A stretch of DNA of 64,000 nt from Plotosus lineatus (GCA_024760905.1 JALRMN010000027.1:488501-552500), one strand, 5' to 3'; numbered from the stretch's first letter, positions 10,623 through 21,671 are shown. The notes: generated by a model not told the origin, from the letters alone. Translations and numbers: made by a program.

Positions 10623-11330
10623 TTATTTTGCCCATGAGATGGAAACAACAGGCCTAGATGGTGTTTTGGCATATCTCTTGCACACATCACAGTCCCTAAC
10701 TACTTTGTCTATAACTTTTTCAGTGTCACTTGACTTCATTTCACCTGAGTTTCTAACCAATCTCTTTAAGTTCTCTGCTGAACAATGTCCAAATTGTTTA
10801 TGTAACTTCTCTACTTCTGGTTTGAGTTTATCCTCATCAGCTGCCAGTAACACTACTTCAGGGCTTTCCATGCGTATTCTTTCTCCTTCTTTTCCAAGAA
10901 TGTTTACATAACAATGTTCTGTTGATGTCAACTGTAGTTGAATGTCTTCACCAAATATTGAAGCTTGATCCTCCATAATATTCAGCTTGGTTTGTGCCTT
11001 CTTTAACGATGGCCTGCTGAGAAGCAGCGGTGTATCCACATCCACTACATCTGTCTCTATGTTCCATTTGGTACTTCCGATTACAGCTGGGATAGATACC
11101 TCAAACATAGACTTGTGAATTGCTCCACTGCCAAACTTGTAACTCCTCTCTCCTTTTAAAATCTTGATATTTTCCTTATCTTCATTTGAAAGAGTTTTGG
11201 TGAAATTATCATACCACAACTTTCCGCATACAGTTTTAGTGTAACCGGTATCAATGAGCGCACACCCACTTGCCTCACTTATAAGAATCTGGTTGAGTCT
11301 TTTCCTTTCTTCTGTGAATAATGTCAATTT
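10623..11330 (-). pseudogene. copia protease and integrase zinc-binding domain
   Basis: A 234-residue open frame. The aspartic protease active site is LIDTG about 25 residues in, followed by KTVCG. The pre-integrase zinc domain H-x-H...C-x2-C is LHKQFGHCSAENL...CDVCKRY at about residues 175-220. Both catalytic motifs look intact, but the upstream and downstream frames are broken. Confidence 0.85.
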
Positions 11331-11394
11331 TACATGTTCAAGGTCTTCCTGTTTTTTTCTGAGTTATTTTCTTCCTGTTTATTAGGACAATTCC

Positions 11395-12060
11395 TTGCCC
11401 AGTGGAATGTTGATTCACATATCATGCAGCTTGAAACTTTCCCATACCTTGAGAGGATTTGTCCCAGCTGGTCTCTTGTAGGTGCTGTCCTGTTGTGTGT
11501 ACATGACATTTTCTTGCTTTACGTGTACAATGTTATCGGATGGACTAGGAGATGTCCTAACATCACAAAAAATTCTTCTCAGGGAAGTTTTCATAGTCTC
11601 ATATGTCTTATCAGTTGTAGCAGTCAACACTAACTGCCGATCTCTCTTATTCAAATTTGTTGAGTCAAGTAGCTTAAAAGCTAAAACAGCATCTGGAAAT
11701 TTGATGTCATGAACTGAACAGTTGTGCTTCTTTCTGTCAAACCTGATAATGAAGTCATCCCTTTCTTTAAGCGGTCAAATTCCACATATGCTTGATAAGC
11801 AGCATCTATCGTGTCCTTGAGATACAGTTTATCGAGTGCTGCTACTACTTTCTCCAAACCATCATTTTTGTTTACATCTGTTAATGGAATCTCAAGTGCT
11901 TTCGCCTTCGCTTCTCCCTCCAACGACAAAATCAGAGCCGCCCACGCTTATCCTCTTTCACATCAGTTACAACCTGTCACAGTTCAAGTTCTCTTTTCCA
12001 ATCTTCATAGATAACACCTGGTCCCAATTTCGGAGGATATTTATAACTTTGGGCCATCTT
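11395..12060 (-). pseudogene. copia gag pseudogene with zinc knuckle
   Basis: The start MAQSYKYPPKLGPG lies at about 12059 on the minus strand. Frameshifts follow near 11990 and 11760. Recognisable blocks are an SLEGEAKAKALEIPL segment (11929), YVEFDRLKK, and DRQLVLTATTDKTYE (11650). A CCHC zinc knuckle (C-x2-C-x4-H-x4-C, CMICESTFHWARNC) lies near 11440-11395. The protein would coat the RNA in the particle. Confidence 0.75.
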
Positions 12061-12066
12061 TGTTTT

Positions 12067-12078
12067 GCTCTGCTACCA
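12067..12078 (-). promoter_or_regulatory. Primer-binding site, initiator tRNA-Met
   Basis: Minus-strand TGGTAGCAGAGC directly follows the LTR end. It is complementary to the 3' end of vertebrate initiator tRNA-Met apart from the last base, as usual for copia elements. Confidence 0.85.
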
Positions 12079-12288
12079 TGAAATATTGGTAACACTTACG
12101 TGTGCCTCGCATCCCGTTCACTCCGTAACCGCGTGTTCCTCGCTCCTGCTCGCGCTCCTCAACCATGTGCTTCACACACATCCTCCCGTCATGTCTGCGC
12201 ATGCTCAGGTATCCAATTCCGTTTCCGGATAATCATGGGAGACTTCCGTGTTTATAAACATAACATATCGTGTGCTGAAAGGATATCA
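12079..12288 (-). repeat. copia 5' LTR (minus strand)
   Basis: Reads TGAT...TTTCA on the minus strand, ending right before the primer site. Contains TTTATAAAC near 12250-12259, a possible TATA element on either strand. Carries the alternative orientation of the 23-bp segment at 12262-12284. Confidence 0.9.
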
Positions 12289-12425
12289 ACCCAGCCCACC
12301 GAGCCCTCAAGGAAACAAGTTAAAGTTGAGTCTGGACCTCCGATCTGTCAAGCAGGGAGTCCACTTTGAATTCTCCGTCTTAAAATGCTCCGGCGTCCTG
12401 CGTGTGGATGGAGCCCGCATTCATC

Positions 12426-12426
<1 letters not shown>
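12289..12426. repeat. Unclassified repeat interrupted by copia
   Basis: 12292-12355 resembles 4890-4955. 12393-12423 resembles 7340-7370. It was presumably contiguous with 7560-7601 before copia inserted. Confidence 0.4.

Positions 12427-12487
<61 letters not shown>
12427..12487. repeat. (GT)n microsatellite
   Basis: Uninterrupted GT repeat followed by a short GA stretch. Abuts the truncated RTE copy B. Confidence 0.95.
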
Positions 12488-12496
<9 letters not shown>

Positions 12497-12540
12497 AAGA
12501 TAGAGAGTGTTTGTGATTTGCATTATAGTGTGGAACTGTG

Positions 12541-15500
12541 AAAGAAAAAGATAGAAAGCTGGCTGACATGATGCAGAGGAGGAAGGTGGACATACTGTGT
12601 GTTCAGGAGACCAGGTGGAAAGGTAGCAAGGCTAGAAGCTTAGGAGCAAGGTTTAAGCTGATTTATCATGGTATTGAAGGGTAGAGAAATGGAGTAGGAG
12701 TCATCTTGAAGGAGGGGTCTGTCAGTAATGTTCTCGAGGTGAAAAGAGTGTCAGATAGAGTGATGACTCTCAAGTTAGAAATTGAAGGTATGCCATTCAA
12801 TGTTGTTAGTGCTTATGCCCCACAGGCAGGATGTGAGCTAGAAGAGAAGAGATTCTGGAGTGAGATAGATGAAGAGATGCAGAATACCCCCAGAGGTGAA
12901 AGAGTGGTCATTGGTGCAGACCTCAATGGACATGTTGGTGCAGGCAACATATGGGATGAGGAAGTGATGTGCAGGTTTGGTATCCAGGACAGGAACACAG
13001 AAGGACAGATGTTGATATATTTTGCAAAAAGGATGGAAATGGCTGTGGTGAATACTTTCTTCCAGGAGAGAGAGGAGCATGGGGTGACTTATAAAAGTGG
13101 AGGTACGAGCACACAGGTAGACTACATCTTGTATTGACAATGCAGTTTGAGAGAAGTCAGTGACTGCAAAGTAGTAGTGGGTGAGAGTGTTGCCAAACAG
13201 TATAGGATGGTGGTGTGCAGGATGACAGTGCTGGTGGGGAAGGTGAAGAAGGCAAAGGCAGAGCAGAAGACAAAGTAGTGGAAGCTGAAAAAGGAAGTGT
13301 TGTGTTGTCTTCAAAGAGGAGTTGAGACAGGTTTTGTGGGGTCAGGAAGTGCTTCCAGATAACTGGACAACCACAGAAAATGTGATCAGGGAGATCGGTA
13401 GGAGAGTACTTTGTGTGTCCCCTGGAAGGAAATTAGATAAGGAGACTTGGAGGTGGAATGAGGAAGTGCAGGAGTGTGTACAAAGGAAGAGGTTAGCTAA
13501 GAAGTGGGACATTGAGAGGACTGAGGAGATACAGGGAAACACAGCGTAGGGCAAAAGTAGCAGTGGCTAAAGCCAAACAGAGGGTGATGATGACTTGTAT
13601 GCTAGGTTGGACAGTAAGGAGGGAGAAAATTTATTTATACAGGTTGGCACAGCAGAGAGATAGAGATGGGAAGGACGTGCAACAAGTTAGAGTGATTTAA
13701 GGACAGAGAGGAAATGTATTGACTGATGACAGAAGTGTGCTTGGAAGATGGAAAGAGTACTTTGAAGAGCTGATGAATCAGGAAAATGAAAGAGAGAAAA
13801 AGAGTAGACCGTAGAGGAGCAGGAAGTAGGAAAGATTAGTAAGGGTGAAGTGCGGAGGGCACTGAAGAGGATGAAGAGTGAAAAGGCAGTTGGTCCTGAT
13901 GACAAACCTGTGGCGGTATGGAAGTGTCTAGGAGAGGTAGCAGTAAATTTTCTGACAGGAACATTCGAGAAGGTCTTAGAGAGTGAGAGGATGCTGGAGG
14001 AATGGAGAAGAAGTGTGCTTGTACCCATTTTTAAGAACAAGGGATACATGCAGAGGTGTGGCAACTACAGAGGGATAAAGTTAATGAGCCATACAATGAA
14101 GTTATGGGAAATAATAGTGTAAGCTAGACTAAGGGCAGAGGTCAGCATTTGTGAACAACAGTTTGGTTTCATGCCAAGAAAGAGCACCACAGGTGCATTG
14201 TTTGCTTTGAGGATGTTAATTGAGAACTTTTCATTAAGGACCAATATTTAATATAATAATAATAATAATAAAATAATAATGTTTAATAAAAACATGTTCA
14301 CGGCTTTAAGCTATGTATTTGACAACACAACCACTTGTTTTGATAATTTCTCAATCGGTTCATTTCCGATATCCCATGATGCACTATGCTACCTCATTCA
14401 AAAGCGCAGCGCTTTTTAAATACTTGCCACCATTTGCCTGTGCTCCAGTGTAGATTTAAATTGTGACAGGTCATACAAACCCGGGTAAAATATAATCCAA
14501 ACTGATGTGAGTCGTACTGACAAGCATGGCGCCGAAGCGAAGTAGATCTAAACAACCATTAAATACGTTGTGGAAGCGACTCAAGACCTATGAATCCACT
14601 GTTTTGGAAACATCCGTATCTCATGAAATAGGTAAAAAGGTTTTATGTCCAGTCCGAACACAAATTATTTCTTGATTGCGCTGGACGATAATAGTGAAAA
14701 CTAGCCCCAAACTAAACTAGCCTAATCTTATTAATCCTAAAATTAGATAAACAGTTTTGAAAGATTAGGGTAGCAGTTTGATTCACAAATGTTCTATCGT
14801 AATAAGGTAACTGTGAGGGTTTTTTTTAAATAAGAAGTTTTATGTACTTTCCTTTTAAGAAGTGTCTACTATTCTTGTAACAAATACTAGTTTTTTTCTG
14901 AACTTTTAATTTTATTTGCTTCTAGCTTGTCTGATTTTCTCATAAATATGGCCCAGAATGCTCCACAGAGCACAAGAATTTAAAAAATTTCAGACCCCCC
15001 CCTGCGAGAGGGAACACCCCCATCCTTATGCTTGCCTCAAACAGTTTCCACACCCTACTTATCAATACACTCCTTCTACTCTAAAACTTAATGAATACCC
15101 TGGAGAAGTACAGAGAAGGCCAGAGGGAGCTGCACTGTGCTTTTGTGGATCTGGAGAAAGCATATGACAGAGTGTTAAGAGAAGAACTGTGGTATTGGAG
15201 AAGGAAGTCTGGAGTGGCAGAGAAGTATGTCAGAGTGATGCAGTACATGTATGAGGGATGTAAGACAGTGGTGAGGTGTGTGGTCGGCGTGACCAAAGAA
15301 TTCAAGGTGGAGGTAGGACTGCATCAAGGATCAGCTCTGAGCCCCTTCTTGTTTGCTATGGTGATGGACAGGCTGACAGACGAGGTTGGACAAGATTCCC
15401 CATGGACTATGATGTTTGCAGATGACATTGTGATCTGTAATGAGAGCAGGGAACAAGTGGAGAACAATCTAGAGAGGTGGAGGTATGCCCTGGAAAGGAG

Positions 15501-16157
15501 AGGAATGAAGGTTAGCCTCAGTAAGTCAGAATACATGTGCGTGAATGACAAGGACCCAAGAGGAATGGTGAGGTTACAGGGAGCAGAGCTAAGGAAGGTG
15601 GAGGATTTTAAGTACTTAGGCTCATCAATCTAGAGCAATGGAGAGTGTGGAAAAGAGGCGAAGAAGCGTGTGCAGGCAGGTTGGAGAAATGTGTCCAGTG
15701 TGATGCGTGATAGGAGAGTATCAGCAAGAATGAAAGGAAAAGTGTACAAGACGGTGATGAGGCCAGCGACGTTGTATAATTTAGAAACACTGGCCCTGAG
15801 GACAAGACAGGAGGCAGAGCTGGAGGTAGCGGAGATGAAATTGTTGAGGCTCTCTCTGGGAGTAACCAGGATGGATAGGATCAGCAATGAGTACATCAGA
15901 GGGACAGCCCATGCAAGATGTTTTGGAGTCAAAGTCAGGGAGGCTAGATGGTTTGAACATGGACAGAGGAGGGATAGTGAATATATTGGTAGTAGGATGC
16001 TGAGGTTGGAACTACCAGGCAGAAGGCCAAGAGGAAGACCAAAGAAGACATGAAGGTTGTTGGCGTAAGAGAAGATGCAGAGGACAGGGTGAGATGGAGG
16101 CAGATGATTTGCTGTGGCAACTCCTGAAGGAAATAGCCAAAAGGAAAAGAAGAGATA
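12541..16157 (+). mobile_element. RTE LINE copy B, 5'-truncated, split by an 876-bp insert
   Basis: It starts inside the endonuclease domain (ELADMMQRRKVD equivalent at about 12556) and ends in the family tail (GCTGTGGCAACTCCTGAAGG...AAAAGGAAAAGAAGAG) near 16157. The LINE sequence is contiguous except for 14227-15102. Endonuclease blocks seen: VQETRWKGSK, SAYAPQAGCE, IGADLNGHVGAGN. RT blocks: [45 protein letters not shown]. Numerous stops (13137, 13281, 15631 and others). Confidence 0.9.
14227..15102. mobile_element. Unrecognised 876-bp insertion inside RTE copy B
   Basis: The LINE reads ..ATTGAGAA before and GAGAAGTACAG after the insert, so GAGAA (14222-14226 and 15103-15107) looks like a 5-bp target duplication. 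No inverted repeats at the ends. An ATG at 14526 opens a short basic frame (MAPKRSRSKQPLNTLWKR) that resembles a first-exon N-terminus but I do not recognise it. Contains (AAT)n near 14250. Family unknown. Confidence 0.5.
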
Positions 16158-16466
16158 GACAGTGTTATGTGTGTGTTGATAAAGAAATGTTTAATAATGG
16201 TTTAATTCATAAATATGTTCATAAAGTGTTTAAGTGTAAATGTTTAAGTTTAATAAATACTTTTCTTTTACTTTTAACACATTTCATACAAAATTGGTGT
16301 ACTTTTATCATTTTTAAAGCATTTATGGGGTAGTCTTGGGAGCCTTGGAAGGAATCACGTGTTTCACATGTAAAATGTGCCTCTATTTACGAAAACTCCA
16401 GGCTACGAAAAAGGCTCTGGACCAGATTAGTTTCGTAAGTAGAGGGCCAACTGTCCTGTTTTAGCT

Positions 16467-16468
<2 letters not shown>
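16158..16468. other. Non-coding AT-rich stretch with a DNA-transposon end
   Basis: 16375-16453 ends ...CGTAAGTAGAGGGCCAACTG, whose reverse complement (CAGTTGGCCCTCTACTTACG) looks like a Tigger/pogo-type terminus. The opposite end is absent. The rest is AT-rich without recognised content. Confidence 0.35.

Positions 16469-16532
<64 letters not shown>
16469..16532. repeat. (GT)n microsatellite
   Basis: Pure GT repeat followed by a short (GGT)n run. Confidence 0.95.
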
Positions 16533-16533
<1 letters not shown>

Positions 16534-17190
16534 GAGGGTGGTGGTGGTGGAAGGAAATGCATGCCATTTTAAAACTGAGAAATTCTATCGGGTTAATCAA
16601 TCAAAAGCAGTGGCCACAGTCATTGCTTTGGAATGTTCCGAATGAGAATTACAGACATAGATACATTAAAGATGGAAAGTTAATCATCACATCAACAGCA
16701 TATAACATCATGGACAACCTGCAAAGAGCAAAGGTGAAAATATAACATCTCACTTGTTGGAAGGAAACTTGGAGAACAGCAATATAAGGGCCATTCTGTG
16801 AGATGCAAATCATTCAGGATCAGATGAGCGGCAACAGTTTTATGAATTGAGTCAAAGATGAACCTCTACCAACATGATGGAGTGGCCAAAGTATGGAGAT
16901 GTAAGGGATCTGCTCAGGATCATAGTTGTAAATATGAACAAATTATAACCAAATCTTTATCCATATGAACATAAATTTCCCCTTCTCAAAGACTATGGGA
17001 AGAAACCAAACATTCATTCTCTTGTTGAACTGCTTAATTCTACTAGGGTCATGAATAGGCTGGAGCCTATTTCTGCCAACACTCGAACAGGTTGCCAATT
17101 CATTGTAACAACAATCACTCACTCACACCTCGGGACAATTTGGAACAACCAATTAACCAAGCCTAGCATAGATATTATGTGACAGCAGGG
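16533..17190. other. Unclassified sequence, SINE-like fragment at the right
   Basis: 16557-16900 holds only short frames that I do not recognise. 17040-17160 (GGTCATGAATAGGCTGGAGCC..., CCAATTAACC) resembles part of the common tRNA-derived repeat seen at 38065-38371, minus orientation. Confidence 0.35.
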
Positions 17191-17192
17191 TA

Positions 17193-17675
17193 CAGGGATC
17201 CCTCACTTTCCATGATTAATTGGCACCGAGACCCCCCCCCCAACCACCGAACTTCACGAAGTAGGATCAACCCCCTCCCCGACTGACATATACGTACATG
17301 TATATGTGTACATAATATCAATGAATACATATTTAATGCTATGACTGCATAAGATATAAATAAAATATAAATACACATACACACATCCACATACACATTG
17401 ATCTGCATGCACGAAGATGCACCTCACATAAAAATGTAAGTAGTTTTGATAGGAGGTTTTGGGTTTTTTTTTTTTATTTTGTGTTTGTTCGTGTTTTGTT
17501 TTTTTTTTTGGTTTTTTTTTTCAGAATTGGCCATGTTTTACGGCATTTTCTTTAATCTTTTCCCCTATTCTTCCTTAATTTCCTTATTTTTTTAATTCAA
17601 TGAATATTTATTTAAAAAAAAAACGGATGCACTGAAGCCGCATGAATTGAAGCGCGAATTAGCAAGGGTTCCCTG
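17193..17675. mobile_element. TA-flanked MITE (Tc1/mariner-superfamily type), copy 1
   Basis: Ends CAGGGATCCCTCACTTT (17193) and AGCAAGGGTTCCCTG (17675) form short imperfect inverted repeats, flanked by TA at 17191-17192 and 17676-17677. The centre is T/A-rich and non-coding. A second copy lies at 62643-63116. Confidence 0.75.
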
Positions 17676-17699
17676 TACCCTTTACTAACTAACCAGACC

Positions 17700-17866
17700 A
17701 TTACAGGGCCAGCACTCACACATCCATTCACACTCACAGCCAGGTGTCCTCATGTGCATTTCTTTGGAGTGTGGGAGAAAACTGGAGGATCCGGAAGAAA
17801 CCCCCATAAGCACCCTCTCCAAGCTCGGAACTCTGACCCGGGACATACTTGCTATGAGGTGGGTAC
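17700..17866 (-). mobile_element. tRNA-derived SINE fragment (family Y)
   Basis: Degenerate copy of the repeat at 38065-38371: ACTCACACATCCATTCACACTCACAG, then a GTGTGGGAGAAAACTGGAG segment, then CTGACCCGGGACA and TGGGTACTGTGCC marking the tRNA-like head on the minus strand. Confidence 0.55.
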
Positions 17867-18359
17867 TGTGCCACTCCCAAGTAAAACAGTTATCGACATG
17901 TGTTAAAGTCCTGGGAAGGTATAACTAATGATGAAAGAAGTCTAGGGTCTGTCTCGTAGTCTCAATGCAGTTATTGTAGACAACATTGATTTTTTACTAT
18001 AAATTCATCAAATTTATCATAAAAAATGTAACATTTTGTGCCAAGACTTTAGTTCACTAGGGACTAGTGTTCTGTTAAAAACCTGTTTGTTTAAATGTTT
18101 TTGAATATATCCAGATGCACCAGTAAATAAAATCTGAAACGTTGATCTCTCTTCTCATATTTACATTTTTATCTCACTCATGTATCAGATAAATGATAGA
18201 CACAACCATTTTTTTAATAACTGAGCATTTCAGTTTCATGAAGCCATGAAATAAACTATGTCTGTCATTAATTATTATATTATTAATTCATTCATGACTG
18301 GAGTGCCCTTGAGCAAGGCACCAAACCCCAAACTGCTCCCCGGATGCCCCCAATGTGTG
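17867..18359. other. AT-rich sequence with a common fish repeat fragment
   Basis: 18292-18375 (GAGTGCCCTTGAGCAAGGCACC...CTGCTCCCCGG) is a repeat fragment I recall as widespread in fish genomes. No gene seen in the remainder. Confidence 0.4.
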
Positions 18360-18704
18360 TGGCAGCCCACTGCTCTGTGTGTGTGTGTGTGTGTGGGTGG
18401 GGGGTGTTTGCAGAGAGATAAAGCTGAGAAGTGGGAGTGACTGTGAGAAACTATAATGAGATCTGAGTTCTAACATCTCTTTTCTGTGAGCTTTTTTGAA
18501 GTGACGTAGTCTGCAATAATAGCCACGCCCTCTACATACAGATAAAGCAGTGTTACGTTTACATGAGATATTAGCTCTTTGTTTCTCAGCTGATAAAAAA
18601 TGAATCAGTTTAAAATTCTGATGGTGTTTCTCTGCGTCATGGATAAGTGATAACAATCTTAAATATTGTTGAATAAATTATTTGCGATTGAAATTTCTGT
18701 GTGT

Positions 18705-18706
<2 letters not shown>

Positions 18707-18767
<61 letters not shown>

Positions 18768-18768
18768 C
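18707..18768. repeat. (TA)n microsatellite
   Basis: Pure TA repeat in intron 1 of the pseudogene; the paralogous site is 46710-46791. Confidence 0.95.
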
Positions 18769-18879
18769 ACAAACACACATGCCTGGCTTTTGCTCTAGGA
18801 TTTATTTGCTAATAGGATTTTGATTTTGTTGTATTTTCCACACTTACAATGCAAAGATAGAAGCAATGGGGTCGCAACT

Positions 18880-19090
18880 CCACACATCGCCATCAGAAGC
18901 CCGCTGACGGCGATGCAGCTACTCTTTATACGAAAGTCAGCAATGGTTCTTTTACACGAACCTCACTCCATAGACAGTGAGGGACATGGCCGGCCTTTGA
19001 TAACCCAGTTCGTGCACTGAGGAGACAGTGGCAACCTGTTGAGAGTGGGACTTGAACCCCCAACCTTAGGACCAGTGATCCAGCCAGCCG
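18880..19090 (-). mobile_element. tRNA-derived SINE (family S) head and body, 3'-truncated
   Basis: On the minus strand: tRNA-like head with GGTGGTAAGGTCGGC and a B-box-like GGGTTCAAGTCCC (about 19045-19060), then the family body (GGGTTATCAAAGGCCGGCCATG; CACTGTCTATGGAGTGAGG; CATTGCTGACTTTCGTA). It breaks off near 18880 where the paralogue also diverges. Confidence 0.75.
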
Positions 19091-19129
19091 ACCTTACCAC
19101 CAAGCTACCGCTATACTGTGTATGTATGT

Positions 19130-19215
19130 ATGTCTGTCTTCCTTTCGGCTTTTTCCCTTTTTACTTGGGAATCGCCACAGCGAATCATCTGATTCGCACA
19201 TTTGATTTGGCAGAG
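19130..19215 (-). mobile_element. SINE family S tail fragment, RTE-type tail
   Basis: Minus strand reads GCTGTGGCGATTCCCAAGTAAAAAGGGAAAAAGCCGAAAGG-type tail, the same as the SINE at 56825-57184 and closely similar to the 3' end of the RTE LINE. 5'-truncated. Confidence 0.7.
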
Positions 19216-19228
19216 GTATGTATGTATG

Positions 19229-19410
19229 AAGACATTTTCTGAGTAGATCCTTCTGTAGGAGAGTGCTCAATACTTTTTGGTAGAGCAAATAACAATAAAA
19301 ATAAAAGGACAAGACAAAGACTTTCAAGTGAAACTCCATTTATCACTACAGATCTGTTTCGAAGGGTGGTGAAACCATCCTCTCTCTTCAGGTGATTATA
19401 GAAGAAGATT
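19229..19410 (-). mobile_element. Hammerhead-containing repeat, copy 1
   Basis: Shares its whole length with 46792-46980, with either arm of the palindrome at 31183-31469, and partly with 48648-48840. It has an outer block (TTTTCTGAGTAGATCCTT...GAGTGCTCAATAC) and an inner block holding the ribozyme motif. Confidence 0.8.
19342..19396 (-). ncRNA. Hammerhead ribozyme motif (type I)
   Basis: Minus strand: stem I ATCAC / GTGAT, core CTGAAGA (CUGANGA), stem II closed by GGTTTCACC, core GAAA, stem III ACA-GATC-TGT, predicted cleavage after the A of GTA. All conserved core positions are present. In this copy stem II has one G-U pair and one A-C mismatch. Confidence 0.75.
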
Positions 19411-19674
19411 ATAGAAGAATTAAAAAAATGACAGTCCAATATCCAATTATAGGTACAGTACATAGATTATATATACATACACACACACACACATACTGTC
19501 ACGCTCACAATGGTAGGATCGTACAGACAGATGGGCTTAGGTCCCAATTATGGAAACCAATAGCAAATGACACTTTAGAAATTTTAATTAATATATAAAA
19601 GAAACATAAGTACAAGGTTTTCACAAAGTAATCAGAAAATGAATGACTCTTATCTTATTTTTATATATCCTTAG

Positions 19675-19928
<254 letters not shown>

Positions 19929-20959
19929 CGCAGGTTTTCTCTCAGAGACTCTGAGTACTTTAATGTTGGAAGCAGAAGTTGGAGATGAAGTCAGTATTTG
20001 GTGTGAAAATCTTCTGGCTGCTACAGGTTACATCTTCTGGTATAAACACATATGTGGTTCAGTTCCACTTCTTGTTGGATGTGAAACGTTTCGGACATCA
20101 ACTCCATCAGAACCCTGTTTCTTCTTTAATGAGACTGAGAGAATAGTGATGTCTGTTTAGGACAAGAACTCGACTCTCACCATCACTGCAGTAAACATCT
20201 CTGATACTGGACTCTATTACTGCGGCTACGGAGAACTCGACCTTTATACAAGTAAAAGGTACATTTATATCAAATAGTTTCAGATCAACTCGACTGAGAC
20301 GACAGGTTGTAAAATAATGTTTATTTTCAGGGGAAAATAAAGCACCTTCTGATGAAAAAGCTACAGGTTTGTTGATCACAGTCTCACAATCACTTCTGCA
20401 AATTTTTGAATGAAGATACGACAGCGGAGAGGTTCAACTATCAACATATTTTTCTCCAAGGTTGTACCTCGTCCAGGGTTTTCATTGTGTTAAGTGTGAT
20501 GTTCGGTACCATGAATGTGCTCCTTCTCTGCATCATGATCTTCATCACACTGAATCACAGAAAAAGTGAAAAACTACAGGTAAAGTAAGACTCATATTAA
20601 ATAATAATAATAATAATAATAATAAGAACAAGAAGAAGAAGAATTGTCCTCATGATCAGGTTTGCTTTGTATCCCTGTAGGAACTAAAGTAGAAAGTAAT
20701 GAGGTATATTTTAGATTAATATAAACACACGCACACATTGTTAGAGATTAAAATTGCAACAAAAAGGGATGTTTATGATTTTATGATTAACTTCTTAACC
20801 TCTCAATAAAAATATTTTAAATAAAATGAAAATTTAAAAAATTACAGCCATTTAAGATGTAGCATTCTGGGTCAAACCGTAAGATATACATTTCAAAATA
20901 GATCTTTTTCAATCATGTCATGTGTGTTGCTGATCTGAGTGCATGAAAAAGTTTTTAAT

Positions 20960-21297
20960 TTCATCCATTCATTTTCTGAACCGCTTAATCCTATTTAAGG
21001 CTGCGGGGAGGCATTTGTCCATCTCAACCGGCTCTGAGCGAGGGCAGAGTACACCCTGGATGGCTCGCCAGGCCATCGCAGGGAAGAAACACACTGATGG
21101 CTATGCAGCTCCTCTTTATGAAAGTCAGCAATGTTTCTTTGACATGAACCTCTCACCACAGACAGTGAGAGACATGGCGGGCTTTGATAACCCAGCTGGC
21201 CGCACTTGGGGGGGGGGGGCAGTGACAACTGTTGACAGTGGGGCTTGAACCCCCAACGTTGGGGTCATGAATTCAGCACCTTACCACCACTGCCCCA
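20960..21297 (-). mobile_element. SINE family S with alternative (type B) 3' tail
   Basis: Minus strand: head GGCAGTGGTGGTAAGGTGCTG with B-box-like GGGTTCAAGCCCC, the family S body, then a different tail (GATGGCCTGGCGAGCC..., AGGATTAAGCGGTTCAGAAAATGAATGG) instead of the RTE-type tail. Shared with 48190-48540, so it predates the duplication. Confidence 0.8.
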
Positions 21298-21380
21298 GTT
21301 TCATTTTTCACATTTTCATTTTTTAAATTTTTAAAAATATATATTAAAAATACAAATAAAATAATAATACAAATAAAAAT

Positions 21381-21412
21381 TATATATATATATATCTATA
21401 TATATCTATCTA

Positions 21413-21472
<60 letters not shown>
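21381..21472. repeat. (TA)n microsatellite
   Basis: TA repeat with a few TATC units; corresponds to the (TA)n sites flanking RTE copy K in the paralogous segment. Confidence 0.95.
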
Positions 21473-21474
<2 letters not shown>

Positions 21475-21556
21475 TGGTGTTATAATATATTTGTTCTGAT
21501 GAATATATTTTTATTTAAAAATAAAAAAAAAATAATAATTATTAGTTTGCACATGG

Positions 21557-21671
21557 AGGACATGAAGGTCGTTGGTGTAAGAGAAGAAGATGCAAAGGAT
21601 AGGGTGAGATGGAGGCAGATGATTTGCTGTGGCGACCCCTGAAGGGAAAAGCCGAAAGGAAAAGAAGAAGA
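21557..21671 (+). mobile_element. RTE LINE copy C, 3'-end fragment
   Basis: Only the last 115 bp of the family (from GAGGACATGAAGG-equivalent to the AAG-rich tail), flanked by a 6-bp repeat ACATGG (21551-21556, 21672-21677). The paralogous site at 52246-52251 has a single ACATGG and no LINE. Confidence 0.85.

Larger units (their letters stand above)
7602..12288 (-). mobile_element. Complete Ty1/copia retrotransposon (decayed ORF)
   Basis: Two 210-bp LTRs (7602-7811 and 12079-12288) flank a pol gene on the minus strand. The 5-bp target duplication ACCCA is seen at 7597-7601 and 12289-12293. A primer site for initiator tRNA-Met abuts the 5' LTR. The domain order gag, protease, integrase, RT, RNase H is diagnostic of copia. 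Fish copia elements are usually low-copy (Hydra/Zeco-like); that affiliation is inference. ORF is broken by frameshifts and stops. Confidence 0.95.

Noticed and set aside
14526..14640. First exon of a host gene beginning MAPKRSRSKQPL
   Set aside because: It lies inside an insertion within a LINE, runs only about 35 codons and shows no family resemblance; a splice donor and partner exons cannot be identified.
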